DNA of 64,000 nt from Xylocopa sonorina (taxonomy: Eukaryota > Arthropoda > Insecta > Hymenoptera > Apidae), in assembly GCF_050948175.1 (NCBI RefSeq), contig NW_027490490.1, forward strand, positions 62,001-126,000, written 5' to 3'. Position numbers and translations under genes: made by a program. Below are positions 24,061 to 38,007 of this stretch, in pieces. The notes under the pieces were generated by a model, which saw only the letters and a program-made list of their open reading frames with translations, searched no databases and was not told the origin of the DNA. Within the stretch, counting starts at the first letter, position 1. Each line of letters opens with the position of its first letter.

Positions 24061-26089
24061 TACATAACACTTTACAATGAATATTATATCCTATCATGCA
24101 ACATAGAAATGAGATGCGATATCGCGTTTTGAGAAGCATTAGAACTCTATCCCTACGATACGTAAACATCTGCAAACGCTATTTCCTTGGAAGGAAGTGT
24201 CGCATTTACATTCATTTGAAGTGTAGACGAGGAATACATAACACTTCGCAATGAATATTACATCTTATCATGAAACATAGAAGTGAGATGCGATATCACG
24301 TTCTAAGAAGCATTAGAACCCCATCCCTACGATACGTAGACATCTGCAAACGCTATTTCCTAGCAAGGATGTGACGCATTTACATTCATTTGAAGTGTAG
24401 ACCAGGACTACATAACACTTCGCAAATCATATTCTATCTTACCATGAAACATAGATATGAGATGCGATATCGCGTTTAAAGAAGCATTTGAACTCTATTG
24501 CTTCGATACGTGGACATTTGCAAACGCTACTTCCTAGCAAGGAAGTGTCGCATTTACATCCATTTGAATCGTAGACGAGGAATGCGTAACACTTCGCAAT
24601 GAATATTATATCTTACCATGAAACATAGATATGAGATGCAATATCTCGTTTTAAGAAGCATTTGAACTCTATCGCTTCGATACGTAGACATCTGCAAACG
24701 CTATTTCCTAGCAAGGAAGTGTCGCACTTACATTCATTTAAAGTGTAGACGAGGACAACATAACACTTCGCAATGAATATTACATCTTATCATGAAACAT
24801 AGAAATGAGATGCGATATCACGTTTTAAGAAGCACTAGAACTCCATCCCTACGATACGTAGACATCTGCAAACGCTATTACCTAGCAAGGAAGTGTCGCA
24901 TTCACATTCATTTGAAGTGTAGACGTGGACTACATAACACTTCGCAATGAATATAGCATCTTATCATGAAACATAGAAATGAGATGCGATATCTCGTTTT
25001 AAGAAGCACTAAAACTCCATCCCTACGATACGTAGACATCTGCAAACGCTATTTCCTAGCAAGGAGGTGTCGCATTCACATTCATTTGAAGTGTAGACGT
25101 GGACTACATAACACTTCGTAAATCATATCATATCTTACCATGAAACATAGAAATGAGATGCGATATCGCGTTTTAAGGACCATTAGATCTCTATTGCTAC
25201 GATACGTTGACATCTGCAAACGGTAATTCCTAGCAAGGAAGTGTCGCATTTACATTCATTTGAAGTGTAGACGAGAAATACATAACACTTCGCAATGAAT
25301 ATTACATCTTGTCATGAAACATAGAAATGAGATGCGATATCTCGTTTTAAGAAGCATTTGAACTCTATTGCTACGATACGTAGACATCTGCAATCGCTAT
25401 TTCCTTGCAAGGAAGTGTCGCATGTACATTCATTTGATGTGTAGACGAACAATACATGACACTTCGCAAATCATATTTTATCTTACCATGAAACATAGAA
25501 ATGAGATGCGATATCGCGTTTTATGAATCATAAGAACTCTATTGCTACGATACGTAGACATCTGCAAACGCTATTTCCTTGCAAGGAAGTGTCGCATTTA
25601 CATTCATTTGAAGTGTAGACGAGTAATACATAACACTTCGCAAATCATATTATATCTTACCATGAAACATGGAAATGAGATGCGATATCGCGTTTTAAGA
25701 AGCATTAGAACTCTATTGCTACGATAGGTAGACATCTGCATCGCTATTTCCTAGCAAGGAAGTATCGCTTTTACATTCATTTGAAGTGTAGAAGAGGAAT
25801 ACATAACACTTCGCAAATCATATTATATCTTACCATGGAACATGGAAATGAGATGCGATATCGCGTTTTAAGAAGTATCAGAACACTATTGCTAAGATAG
25901 GTAGACATTTGCAAACGCTATTTCCTTGCAAGGAAGTTTCGCATTTACATTCATTTGAAGTGTAGACGAGGAATACATAACACTTCTCCAATCATATTAT
26001 ATCTTACAATGAAACATAGAAATGAGATGCGATATCGCGTTTTAAGAAGCATTAGAACTCTATTGCTACGATAGGTAGACATCTGCAAA

Positions 26090-28620
26090 CGCTATTTCCT
26101 AGCAAGGAAGTGTCGCATTTACATTCATTTGAAGTGTAGACGAGGACTACATAACACTTCGCGAATCATATTCTATCTTACCATGAAACATAGAAATGAG
26201 ATGCGATATCGCGCTTTAAGAAGCATTAGAACTCTATTGCTACGATACCTAGTCATCTGCAGACGCTATTTCCTAGCAGGGAAGTGTGGCATTTACATTC
26301 ATTTGAAGTGTAGACGGGGAATACATGACACTTCGCAAACCATATTATATCTTACCATGAAACACAGAAATGAGGTGCGATATCGCGTTTTAAGAAGCAT
26401 TGAAACTCTATTGCTACGATACGTAGACATCTGCAAACGCTATTTCCTTGCAAGGAAGAGTCGCATTTACATTCATTTGAAGTGAAGATGAAAAATACAT
26501 AACACTTCGCAATGAATATTACATCTTGTCATGAAACATAGAAATGAGATGCGATATCTCGTTTTAAGAAGCATTTGAACTCTATTGCTACTATACGTAG
26601 ACATCTGCAATCGCTATTTCCTTGCAAGGAAGTGTCGCATGTACATTCATTTGATGTGTAGACGAACAATACATGACACTTCGCAAATCATATTTTATCT
26701 TACCATGAAACATAGAAATGAGATGCGATATCGCGCTTTAAGAAGCATTAGAACTCTATTGCTACGATCCCTAGTCATCCGCAGACGCTATTTCCTAGCA
26801 GGGAAGTGTGGCATTTACATTCATTTGAAGTGTAGACGGGGAATACATGACACTTCGCAAATCTTATTATATCTTACCATGAAACATAGAAATGAGATGC
26901 GATATCGCGTTTTATGAATCATAAGAACTCTATTGCTACGATACGTAGACATCTGCAAACGCTATTTCCTTGCAAGGAAGTGTCGCATTTACATTCATTT
27001 GAAGTGTAGACGAGGAATACATAACACTTCCCAAATCATATTATGTCTTACCATGAAACATAGAAATGAGATACGATATCGCTTTTTAAGAATCATAAGA
27101 ACTCTATTGCTACGATACGTAGACATCTGCAAACGCTATTTCCTTGCAAGGAAGTGTCGCATTTACATTCATTTGAAGTGTAGACGAGTAATACATAACA
27201 CTTCGCAAATCATATTATATCTTACCATGAAACATGGAAATGAGATGCGATATCGCGTTTTAAGAAGCATTAGAACACTATTGCTACGATAGGTAGACAT
27301 CTGCATCGCTATTTCCTAGCAAGGAAGTATCGCTTTTACATTCATTTGAAGTGAAGTAGAGGAATACATAACACTTCGCAATGAATATTATATCTTATCA
27401 TGAAACATAGATATGAGATGCAATATCGCGTTTTAAGAAGCATTAGAATTCTACTGCTACGATACGCAGACATCTGCAAACGCTATTTCGTTGCAAGGAA
27501 GTGTCGCATTTACATTCATTTGAAGCGTGGACGAGGAATACATGACACTTCGCAAAGCATATTATATCTTACCATGAAACATAGAAATGAGATGCGATAT
27601 CGCGTTTTAAGAAGCATCAGAAATCCATTGCTACGATACGTAGACATCTGCAAACGCTATTTCCTTGCAAGGAAGTGTCGCATTTACATTCATTTGTTGT
27701 GTAGACGAGGAATACATAACACTTCGCAAATCATATTATATCTTACCATGAAACATAGAAATGGGATGCGATATCGCGTTTTAAGAAGCATGAGAACTCT
27801 ACTGCTACGATACGTAGGCATCTGCAAACGCTATATCCTAGCGAGGAAGTGTCGCGTTTGCATTCATTTGAAGTGTAGACGAGGAACACATAACACTCCG
27901 CAAATCATATTATATCTTACCATGGAACATGGAAATGAGATGCGATATCGCGTTTTAAGAAGCATTAGAACTCTATTGCTACGATAGGTAGACATCTGCA
28001 AACGCTATTTCCTAGCAAGGAAGTGTCGCATTTACATTCATTTGAAGTGTAGACGAGGACTACATAACACTTCGCGAATCATATTCTATCTTACCATGAA
28101 ACATAGAAATGAGATGCGATATCGCGCTTTAAGAAGCATTAGAACTCTATTGCTACGATACCTAGTCATCTGCAGACGCTATTTCCTAGCAGGGAAGTGT
28201 GGCATTTACATTCATTTGAAGTGTAGACGGGGAATACATGACACTTCGCAAACCATATTATATCTTACCATGAAACACAGAAATGAGGTGCGATATCGCG
28301 TTTTAAGAAGCATTGGAACTCTATTGCTACGATACGTAGACATCTGCAAACGCTATTTCCTTGCAAGGAAGAGTCCCATTTACATTCATTTGATGTGTAG
28401 ACGAACAATACATGACACTTCGCAAATCATATTTTATCTTACCATGAAACATAGAAATGAGATGCGATATCGCGCTTTAAGAAGCATTAGAACTCTATTG
28501 CTACGATCCCTAGTCATCTGCAGACGCTATTTCCTAGCAGGGAAGTGTGGCATTTACATTCATTTGAAGTGTAGACGGGGAATACATGACACTTCGCAAA
28601 TCTTATTATATCTTACCATG
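26090..28620 (+). repeat. Duplicated satellite patch with a one-monomer difference
   Basis: About 26090-26480 matches about 28003-28390 at offset 1,913 (11 monomers minus one base), then about 26640-26880 matches 28380-28620 at offset 1,740 (10 monomers). The second copy has therefore lost one monomer. The missing base comes from a 173-bp monomer variant, CATCTGCATCGC, seen at 25735 and 27299. Shared markers are CGCGCTTTAAG, GTAGACGAACAATAC and CTACGATCCCTAG. Confidence 0.75.
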
Positions 28621-29119
28621 AAACATAAAAATGTGATGCGATTTCGCGTTTTAAGAAGCATTGGAAATCTATTGCTACGATACGTAGACATCTGCAAACG
28701 CTATATCCTAGCAAGGAAGTGCCGCATTCACATTCATTTGAAGTGTGGACGAGGAATACATAACACTTCGCAAATCATATTATATCTTACCATGAAACAC
28801 AGAAATGAGATGCGTTGTCGCGTTTTAAGAACCATAAGAACTCTATTGCTACGATACGTAGTCATCTCCAAACGCTATTTCCTTGGAAGGAAGTGTCGCA
28901 TTTACATTCATTTGAAGTGTAGACGAGGAATACATAACACTTCGCAAATCATATTATACCTTACCATGAAACATACAAATGAGATGCGATATCGCGTTTT
29001 ATGAATCATAAGAACTCTATTGCTACGATACGTAGACATATGCAAACGCTATTTCCTTGCAAGGAAGAGTCGCATTTACATTCATTTGAAGTGTAGACGA
29101 AGAATACATGACACGTCGC

Positions 29120-32100
29120 AAATCATATTATATCTTACCATGAAACATAGATATGAGATGCGATATCGCGTTTTAAGAAGCATTAGAACACTATTGCTAC
29201 GATAGGTAGACACTTGCAATCGCTATTTCCTTGCAAGGAAGTGTCGCATTTACATTCATTTGAAGTGCAGACGAGGAATACAATACACATCGCAAATCAT
29301 ATTATATCTTACCATGAAACATAGAAATGAGATGCGATATCGCGTCTTAATGAGAATTTGAACACTATTGCTTCGATACGTAGATATCTGCAAACGCTAT
29401 TTCCTTGCAAGGAAGTGTCGCATTTACATTCATTTGAAGTGTAGAAGAGGAATACATAACACTTCGCAAATCATATTATATCTTACCATGAAACATAGAA
29501 ATGAGATGCGATATCGCGTTTTAAGAAGCATTAGAACTCTATTGCTAAGATAGGTAGATATCTGCAAACGCTATTTCCTGGCAAGGAAGTGTCGCATTTA
29601 CATTCATTTGAAGTGTAGACGAGTAATACATAACACTTCGCAAATCATATTATACCTTACCATGAAACATGGAAATGAGGAGCGATATGTCGTTTTAAGA
29701 AGCATTAGAACACTATTGCTACGATAGGTAGACATCTGCAAACGCTATTTCCTTGCAAGGAAGTGTCGCATTTACATTCATTTGAAGTGTAGACGAGGAA
29801 TACATAACACTTCGCAAATCATATTATATCTTACCATGAAACATAGAAATGAGATGCGATATCGCGTCTTAAGAAGCACTTGAACTCTATTGCTTCGATA
29901 CGTAGACATCTGCAAACGCTATTTCCTTGCAAGGAAGTGTCGCATTTACATTCATTTGAAGTGTAGACGAGGAATACATAACACTTCGCAAATCATATTA
30001 TATCTTACCATGAAACATAGAAATGAGATGCGATATCGCGTTTTAAGAAGTATTAGAACACTATTGCTAAGATAGGTAGACATTTGCAAACGCTATTTCC
30101 TTGCAAGGAAGAGTCGCATTTACATTCATTTGAAGTGTAGACGAGGAATACATAACACTTATCCAATCATATTATATCTTACCATGAAACATAGAAATGA
30201 GATGCGATATCGCGTTTTAAGAAGCATTAGAACTCTATTGCTACGATAGGTAGACATCTGCAAACGCTATTTCCTAGCAAGGAAGTGTCGCATTTACATT
30301 CATTTGAAGTGTAGACGAGGAATACAGAACACTTCGCAAATCATATTATATCTTACCATGAAACATAAAAATGAGATGCGATATCGCGTCCTAAGAAGCA
30401 CTTGAACTCTATTGCTTCGATACGTAGACATCTGCAAACGCTATTTCCTTGCAAGGAAGTGTCGCATTTACATTCATTTGAAGTGTAGACGAGGAATACA
30501 TAACACTTCGCAAATCATATTATATCTTACCATGAAACATAGAAATGAGATGCGATATCGCGTTTTAAGAAGTATTAGAACACTATTGCTAAGATAGGTA
30601 GACATTTGCAAACGCTATTTCCTTGCAAGGAAGAGTCGCATTTACATTCATTTGAAGTGTAGACGAGGAATACATAACACTTATCCAATCATATTATATC
30701 TTACCATGAAACATAGAAATGAGATGCGATATCGCGTTTTAAGAAGCATTAGAACTCTATTGCTACGATAGGTAGACATCTGCAAACGCTATTTCCTAGC
30801 AAGGAAGTGTCGCATTTACATTCATTTGAAGTGTAGACGAGGACTACATAACACTTCGCGAATCATATTCTATCTTACCATGAAACATAGGAATTAGATG
30901 CGATATCGCGCTTTAAGAAGCATTAGAACTCTATTGCTACGATACCTAGTCATCTGCAGACGCTATTTCCTAGCAGGGGAGTGTGGCATTTACATTCATT
31001 TGAAGTGTAGACGGGGAATACATGATACTTCGAAAATCATATTATATCTTACCATGAAACATAGAAATGAGATGCGATATCGCGTTCTAAGAAGTATTAG
31101 AACACTATTGCTAAGATAGGTAGACATTTGCAAACGCTATTTCCTTGCAAGGAAGAGTCGCATTTACATTCATTTGAAGTGTAGACGAGGAATACATAAC
31201 ACTTATCCAATCATATTATATATTACCATGAAACACAGATATGAGATGCGATATCGCGTTTTAAGAAGCATTAGAACACTATTGCTACGATAGGTAGACA
31301 CTTGCAATCGCTATTTCCTTGCAAGGAAGTGTCGCATTTACATTCATTTGAAGTGCAGACGAGGAATACAATACACATCGCAAATCATATTATATCTTAC
31401 CATGAAACATAGAAATGAGATGCGATATCGCGTCTTAATGAGAATTTGAACTCTATTGCTTCGATACGTAGATATCTGCAAACGCTATTTCCTTGCAAGG
31501 AAGTGTCGCATTTACATTCATTTGAAGTGTAGAAGAGGAATACATAACACTTCGCAAATCATATTATATCTTACCATGAAACATAGAAATGAGATGCGAT
31601 ATCGCGTTTTAAGAAGCATTAGAACTCTATTGCTAAGATAGGTAGATATCTGCAAACGCTATTTCCTAGCAAGGAAGTGTCGCATTTACATTCATTTGAA
31701 GTGTAGACGAGTAATACATAACACTTCGCAAATCATATTATACCTTACCATGAAACATGGAAATGAGGAGCGATATGTCGTTTTAAGAAGCATTAGAACA
31801 CTATTGCTACGATAGGTAGACATCTGCAAACGCTATTTCCTTGCAAGGAAGTGTCGCATTTACATTCATTTGAAGTGTAGACGAGGAATACATAACACTT
31901 CGCAAATCATATTATATCTTACCATGAAACATAGAAATGAGATGCGATATCGCGTCTTAAGAAGCACTTGAACTCTATTGCTTCGATACGTAGACATCTG
32001 CAAACGCTATTTCCTTGCAAGGAAGTGTCGCATTTACATTCATTTGAAGTGTAGACGAGGAATACATAACACTTCGCAAATCATATTATATCTTACCATG

Positions 32101-33320
32101 AAACATAGAAATGAGATGCGATATCGCGTTTTAAGAAGTATTAGAACACTATTGCTAAGATAGGTAGACATTTGCAAACGCTATTTCCTTGCAAGGAAGA
32201 GTCGCATTTACATTCATTTGAAGTGTAGACGAGGAATACATAACACTTATCCAATCATATTATATCTTACCATGAAACATAGAAATGAGATGCGATATCG
32301 CGTTTTAAGAAGCATTAGAACTCTATTGCTACGATAGGTAGACATCTGCAAACGCTATTTCCTAGCAAGGAAGTGTCGCATTTACATTCATTTGAAGTGT
32401 AGACGAGGAATACAGAACACTTCGCAAATCATATTATATCTTACCATGAAACATAGAAATGAGATGCGATATCGCGTCCTAAGAAGCACTTGAACTCTAT
32501 TGCTTCGATACGTAGACATCTGCAAACGCTATTTCCTTGCAAGGAAGTGTCGCATTTACATTCATTTGAAGTGTAGACGAGGAATACATAACACTTCGCA
32601 AATCATATTATATCTTACCATGAAACATAGAAATGAGATGCGATATCGCGTTTTAAGAAGTATTAGAACACTATTGCTAAGATAGGTAGACATTTGCAAA
32701 CGCTATTTCCTTGCAAGGAAGAGTCGCATTTACATTCATTTGAAGTGTAGACGAGGAATACATAACACTTATCCAATCATGTTATATCTTACCATGAAAC
32801 ATAGAAATGAGATGCGATATCGCGTTTTAAGAAGCATTAGAACTCTATTGCTACGATAGGTAGACATCTGCAAACGCTATTTCCTAGCAAGGAAGTGTCG
32901 CATTTACATTCATTTGAAGTGTAGACGAGGACTACATAACACTTCGCGAATCATATTCTATCTTACCATGAAACATAGGAATTAGATGCGATATCGCGCT
33001 TTAAGAAGCATTAGAACTCTATTGCTACGATACCTAGTCATCTGCAGACGCTATTTCCTAGCAGGGGAGTGTGGCATTTACATTCATTTGAAGTGTAGAC
33101 GGGGAATACATGACACTTCGAAAATCATATTATATCTTACCATGAAACATAGAAATGAGATGCGATATCGCGTTTTAAGAAGTATTAGAACACTATTGCT
33201 AAGATAGGTAGACATTTGCAAACGCTATTTCCTTGCAAGGAAGAGTCGCATTTACATTCATTTGAAGTGTAGACGAGGAATATATAACACTTATCCAATC
33301 ATATTATATCTTACCATGAA
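29120..33320 (+). repeat. 12-mer higher-order repeat, two tandem copies (2,088-bp period)
   Basis: About 29120-31230 is repeated at about 31210-33320 with an offset of exactly 2,088 bases (12 monomers). Marker variants such as GAGGAGCGATATGTCG (29677 and 31765), CGTCTTAATGAGAATTTG and GGAATTAGATGCG recur in register. Only scattered substitutions separate the copies. Inside each copy is a 522-bp (3-mer) tandem pair, for example about 29801-30322 and 30323-30835. Confidence 0.9.
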
Positions 33321-34031
33321 ACATAGAAATGAGATGCGATATCGCGTTTTAAGAAGCATTAGAACTCTATTGCTACGATAGGTAGACATCTGCAAACGCT
33401 ATTTCCTAGCAAGGAAGTGTCGCATTTACATTCATTTGAAGTGTAGACGAGGACTACATAACACTTCGCGAATCATATTCTATCTTACCATGAAACATAG
33501 GAATAAGATGCGATATCGCGCTTTAAGAAGCATTAGAACTCTATTGCTACGATACCTAGTCATCTGCAGACGCTATTTCCTAGCAGGGGAGTGTGGCATT
33601 TACATTCATTTGAAGTGTAGACGGGGAATACATGACACTTCGCAAATCATATTATATCTTACCATGAAACATAGAAATTTGATGCGATATCGCGTTTTAA
33701 GAATCATAAGAACTCTATTGCTACGATACGTAGACATCTGCAAACGCTATATCCTAGCGAGGAAGTGTCGCATTCACATTCATTTGAAGTGTAGACGAGG
33801 AATACATAACACTTCGTAAATCATATTATATATTACCATGAAACACAGAAATGAGATGCGATATCGCGTTTTAAGAATCATAAGAACTCTATTGCTACGA
33901 TACGTAGACATCTCCAAACGCTATTTCCTTGCAAGGAAGTGTCGCATTTACATTCATTTGAAGTGTAGACGAGGACTACATAACACTTCGAGAATCATAT
34001 TATATCTTACCATCAAACATAGAAATGAGAT

Positions 34032-34112
34032 GCGATATCGCGTTTTAAGAATCATAAGAACTCTATTGCTACGATACGTAGACATCTGCAAACGCTATTT
34101 CCTTGCAAGGAA
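34032..34112. other. Representative monomer dyads
   Basis: One clean monomer shows the three dyads typical of the array: the perfect palindrome GCGATATCGC (34032-34041), the hairpin-capable CTACG-ATA-CGTAG (34069-34081), and the perfect 14-bp palindrome TTCCTTGCAAGGAA (34099-34112). The next GCGATATCGC starts at 34206, 174 bases on. Type B monomers lose the first dyad (GCAATATCTC), and monomers with TTCCTAGC lose perfect symmetry in the third. Confidence 0.85.
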
Positions 34113-35892
34113 GTGTCGCATTTACATTCATTTGAAGTGTAGACGAGTAATACATAACACTTCCCCAATCATATTATATCTTACCATGAAACATAGAAAT
34201 GAGATGCGATATCGCGTTTTAAGAAGCATTGGGACTCTATTGCTGCGATACGTAGACATCTGCAAACGCTATTTCCTTGCAAGGAAGAGTCGCATTTACA
34301 TTCATTTGATGTGTAGACGAAGAATACATGACACTTCGCAAATCATATTTTATCTTACCATGAAACATAGAAATGAGATGCGATATCGCGCTTTAAGAAG
34401 CAATAGAACTCTATTGCTACGATACCTAGTCATCTGCAAACGCTATTTCCTTGCAAGGAAGTGTCGCATTTACATTCATTTGAAGTGTAGACGAGTAATA
34501 CATAGCACTTCGCAAATCATATTATACCTTACCATGAAACATGGAAATGAGGAGCGATATGTCGTTTTAAGAAGCATTAGAACTCTATTGCTACGATACG
34601 TAGACATATGCAAACGCTATTTCCTTGCAAGGAAGAGTCGCATTTACATTCATTTGAAGTGTAGACGAAGAATACATGACACGTCGCAAATCATATTATA
34701 TCTTACCATGAAACATAGAAATGAGATGCGATATCGCGTTTTAAGAATCATTAGAACACTATTGCTACGATAGGTAGACATCTGCAAACGCTATGTCCTA
34801 GCGAGGAAGTGTCGCATTTACATTCATTTGAAGTGTAGACGAGGAATACATAACACTTCGCAAATCATATTATACCATACCATGAAACATAGAAATGAGA
34901 TGCGATATCGCGTTTTAAGAATCATTAGAACGGTATTGCTACGATAGGTAGACATTTGCAAACGCTATTTCCTTGCAAGGAAGTGTCGCATTTACATTCA
35001 TTTGAAGTGTAGACGAGGAATACATAACACTTATCCAATCATATTATATCTTACCATGAAACATAGAAATGAGATGCGATATCGCGCTTTAAGAAGCATT
35101 AGAACTCTATTGCTACGATACCTAGTCATCTGCAGACGCTGTTTCCTAGCAGGGAAGTGTGGCATTTACATTCATTTGAAGTGTAGACGGGGAATACATG
35201 ACACTTCGCAAATCATATTATATCTTACCATGAAACATAGAAATGTGATGCGATATCGCGCTTTAAGAAGCATTAGAACTCTATTGCTACGATACCTAGT
35301 CATCTGCAGACGCTGTTTCCTAGCAGGGAAGTGTGGCATTTACATTCATTTGAAGTGTAGACGGGGAATACATGACACTTCGCAAATCATATTATATCTT
35401 ACCATGAAACATAGAAATGTGATGCGATATCGCGTTTTAAGAATCATAAGAACTCTATTGCTACGATACGTAGACATCTGCAAACGCTATATCCTAGCGA
35501 GGAAGTGTCGCATTCACATTCATTTGAAGTGTAGACGAGGAATGCATAACACTTCGCAAATCATATTATATATTACCATGAAACACAGAAATGAGATGCG
35601 ATATCGCGTTTTAAGAATCATAAGAACTCTATTGCTACGATACGTAGACATCTCCAAACGCTATTTCCTTGCAAGGAAGTGTCGCATTTACATTCATTTG
35701 AAGTGTAGACGAGGACTACATAACACTTCGCGAATCATATTATATCTCACCATCAAACATAGAAATGAGATGCGATATCGCGTTTTAAGAATCATAAGAA
35801 CTCTATTGCTACGATACGTAGACATCTGCAAACGCTATTTCCTTGCAAGGAAGCGTCGCATTTACATTCATTTGAAGTGTAGACGAGTAATA

Positions 35893-36590
35893 CATAACAC
35901 TTCCCCAATCATATTATATCTTACCATGAAACATAGAAATGACATGCGATATCGCGTCTTAAGAAGCATTTGAACTCTATTGCTTCGATACGTAGACATC
36001 TGCAAACGCTATTTCCTTGCAAGGAAGTGTCGCATTTACATTCATTTGAAGTGTAGACGAGGAATACATAACACTTCGCAAATCATATTATATCTTACCA
36101 TGAAACATAGAAATGAGATGCGATATCGCGTTTTAAGAATCATAAGAACTCTATTGCTACGATACGTAGACATCTGCAAACGCTATTTCCTTGCAAGGAA
36201 GTGTCGCATTTACATTCATTTGAAGTGTAGACGAGTAATACATAACACTTCCCCAATCATATTATATCTTACCATGAAACATAGAAATGACATGCGATAT
36301 CGCGTCTTAAGAAGCATTTGAACTCTATTGCTTCGATACGTAGACATCTGCAAACGCTATTTCCTTGCAAGGAAGTGTCGCATTTACATTCATTTGAAGT
36401 GTAGACGAGGAATACATAACACTTCGCAAATCATATTATATCTTACCATGAAACATAGAAATGAGATGCGATATCGCGTTTTAAGAATCATAAGAACTCT
36501 ATTGCTACGATACGTAGACATCTGCAAACACTACATCCTAGCGAGGAAGTGTCGCATTCACATTCATTTGAAGTGTAGACGAGGAATGCA
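35893..36590 (+). repeat. Dimeric sub-repeat (348 bp), two copies
   Basis: A pair of monomers marked by GTAATACATAACACTTCCCC followed by AAATGACATGCGATATCGCGTC occurs twice, 348 bases apart (35941 and 36289). The same dimer recurs in later blocks, for example near 40260, 43610, 51960, 55820 and 59110, so it is a stable part of the higher-order unit. Confidence 0.8.
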
Positions 36591-38007
36591 TAACACTTCG
36601 CAAATCATATTATATATTACCATGAAACACAGAAATGAGATGCGATATCGCGTTTTAAGAATCATAAGAACTCTATTGCTACGATACGTAGACATCTCCA
36701 AACGCTATTTCCTTGCAAGGAAGTGTCGCATTTACATTCATTTGAAGTGTAGACGAGGACTACATAACACTTCGCGAATCATATTATATCTTACCATCAA
36801 ACATAGAAATGAGATGCGATATCGCGTTTTAAGAATCATAAGAACTCTATTGGCTACGATACGTAGACATCTGCAAACGCTATTTCCTTGCAAGGAAGTG
36901 TCGCATTTACATTCATTTGAAGTGTAGACGAGGACTACATAACACTTCGCGAATCATATTCTATCTTACCATGAAACATAGGAATTAGATGCGATATCGC
37001 GCTTTAAGAAGCATTAGAACTCTATTGCTACGATACCTAGTCATCTGCAGACGCTATTTCCTAGCAGGGGAGTGTGGCATTTACATTCATTTGAAGTGTA
37101 GACGGGGAATACATGACACGTCGCAAATCATATTATATCTTACCATGAAACATAGAAATGAGATGCGATATCGCGTTTTAAGAATCATTAGAACACTATT
37201 GCTACGATAGGTAGACATCTGCAAACGCTATGTCCTAGCGAGGAAGTGTCGCATTTACATTCATTTGAAGTGTAGACGAGGAATACATAACACTTATCCA
37301 ATCATATTATATCTTACCATGAAACATAGAAATGAGATGCGATATCGCGTTTTAAGAAGCATTAGAACTCTATTGCTACGATAGGTAGACATCTGCAAAC
37401 GCTATTTCCTAGCAAGGAAGTGTCGCATTTACATTCATTTGAAGTGTAGACGAGGACTACATAACACTTCGCGAATCATATTCTATCTTACCATGAAACA
37501 TAGGAATAAGATGCGATATCGCGCTTTAAGAAGCATTAGAACTCTATTGCTACGATACCTAGTCATCTGCAGACGCTATTTCCTAGCAGGGGAGTGTGGC
37601 ATTTACATTCATTTGAAGTGTAGACGGGGAATACATGACACTTCGCAAATCATATTATATCTTACCATGAAACATAGAAATTTGATGCGATATCGCGTTT
37701 TAAGAATCATAAGAACTCTATTGCTACGATACGTAGATATCTGCAAACGCTATATCCTAGCGAGGAAGTGTCGCATTCACATTCATTTGAAGTGTAGACG
37801 AGGAATACATAACACTTCGTAAATCATATTATATATTACCATGAAACACAGAAATGAGATGCGATATCGCGTTTTAAGAATCATAAGAACTCTATTGCTA
37901 CGATACGTAGACATCTCCAAACGCTATTTCCTTGCAAGGAAGTGTCGCATTTACATTCATTTGAAGTGTAGACGAGGACTACATAACACTTCGAGAATCA
38001 TATTATA

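Noticed and set aside
27400..36927. Long plus-strand open frames of 190-323 codons through the satellite as protein-coding genes
   Set aside because: They are phase effects of a 174-bp repeat. Many have no ATG at the apparent start, they stop wherever a monomer carries TGA or TAG, there is no recognisable domain or gene structure, and the same frame is closed in a large share of monomers.
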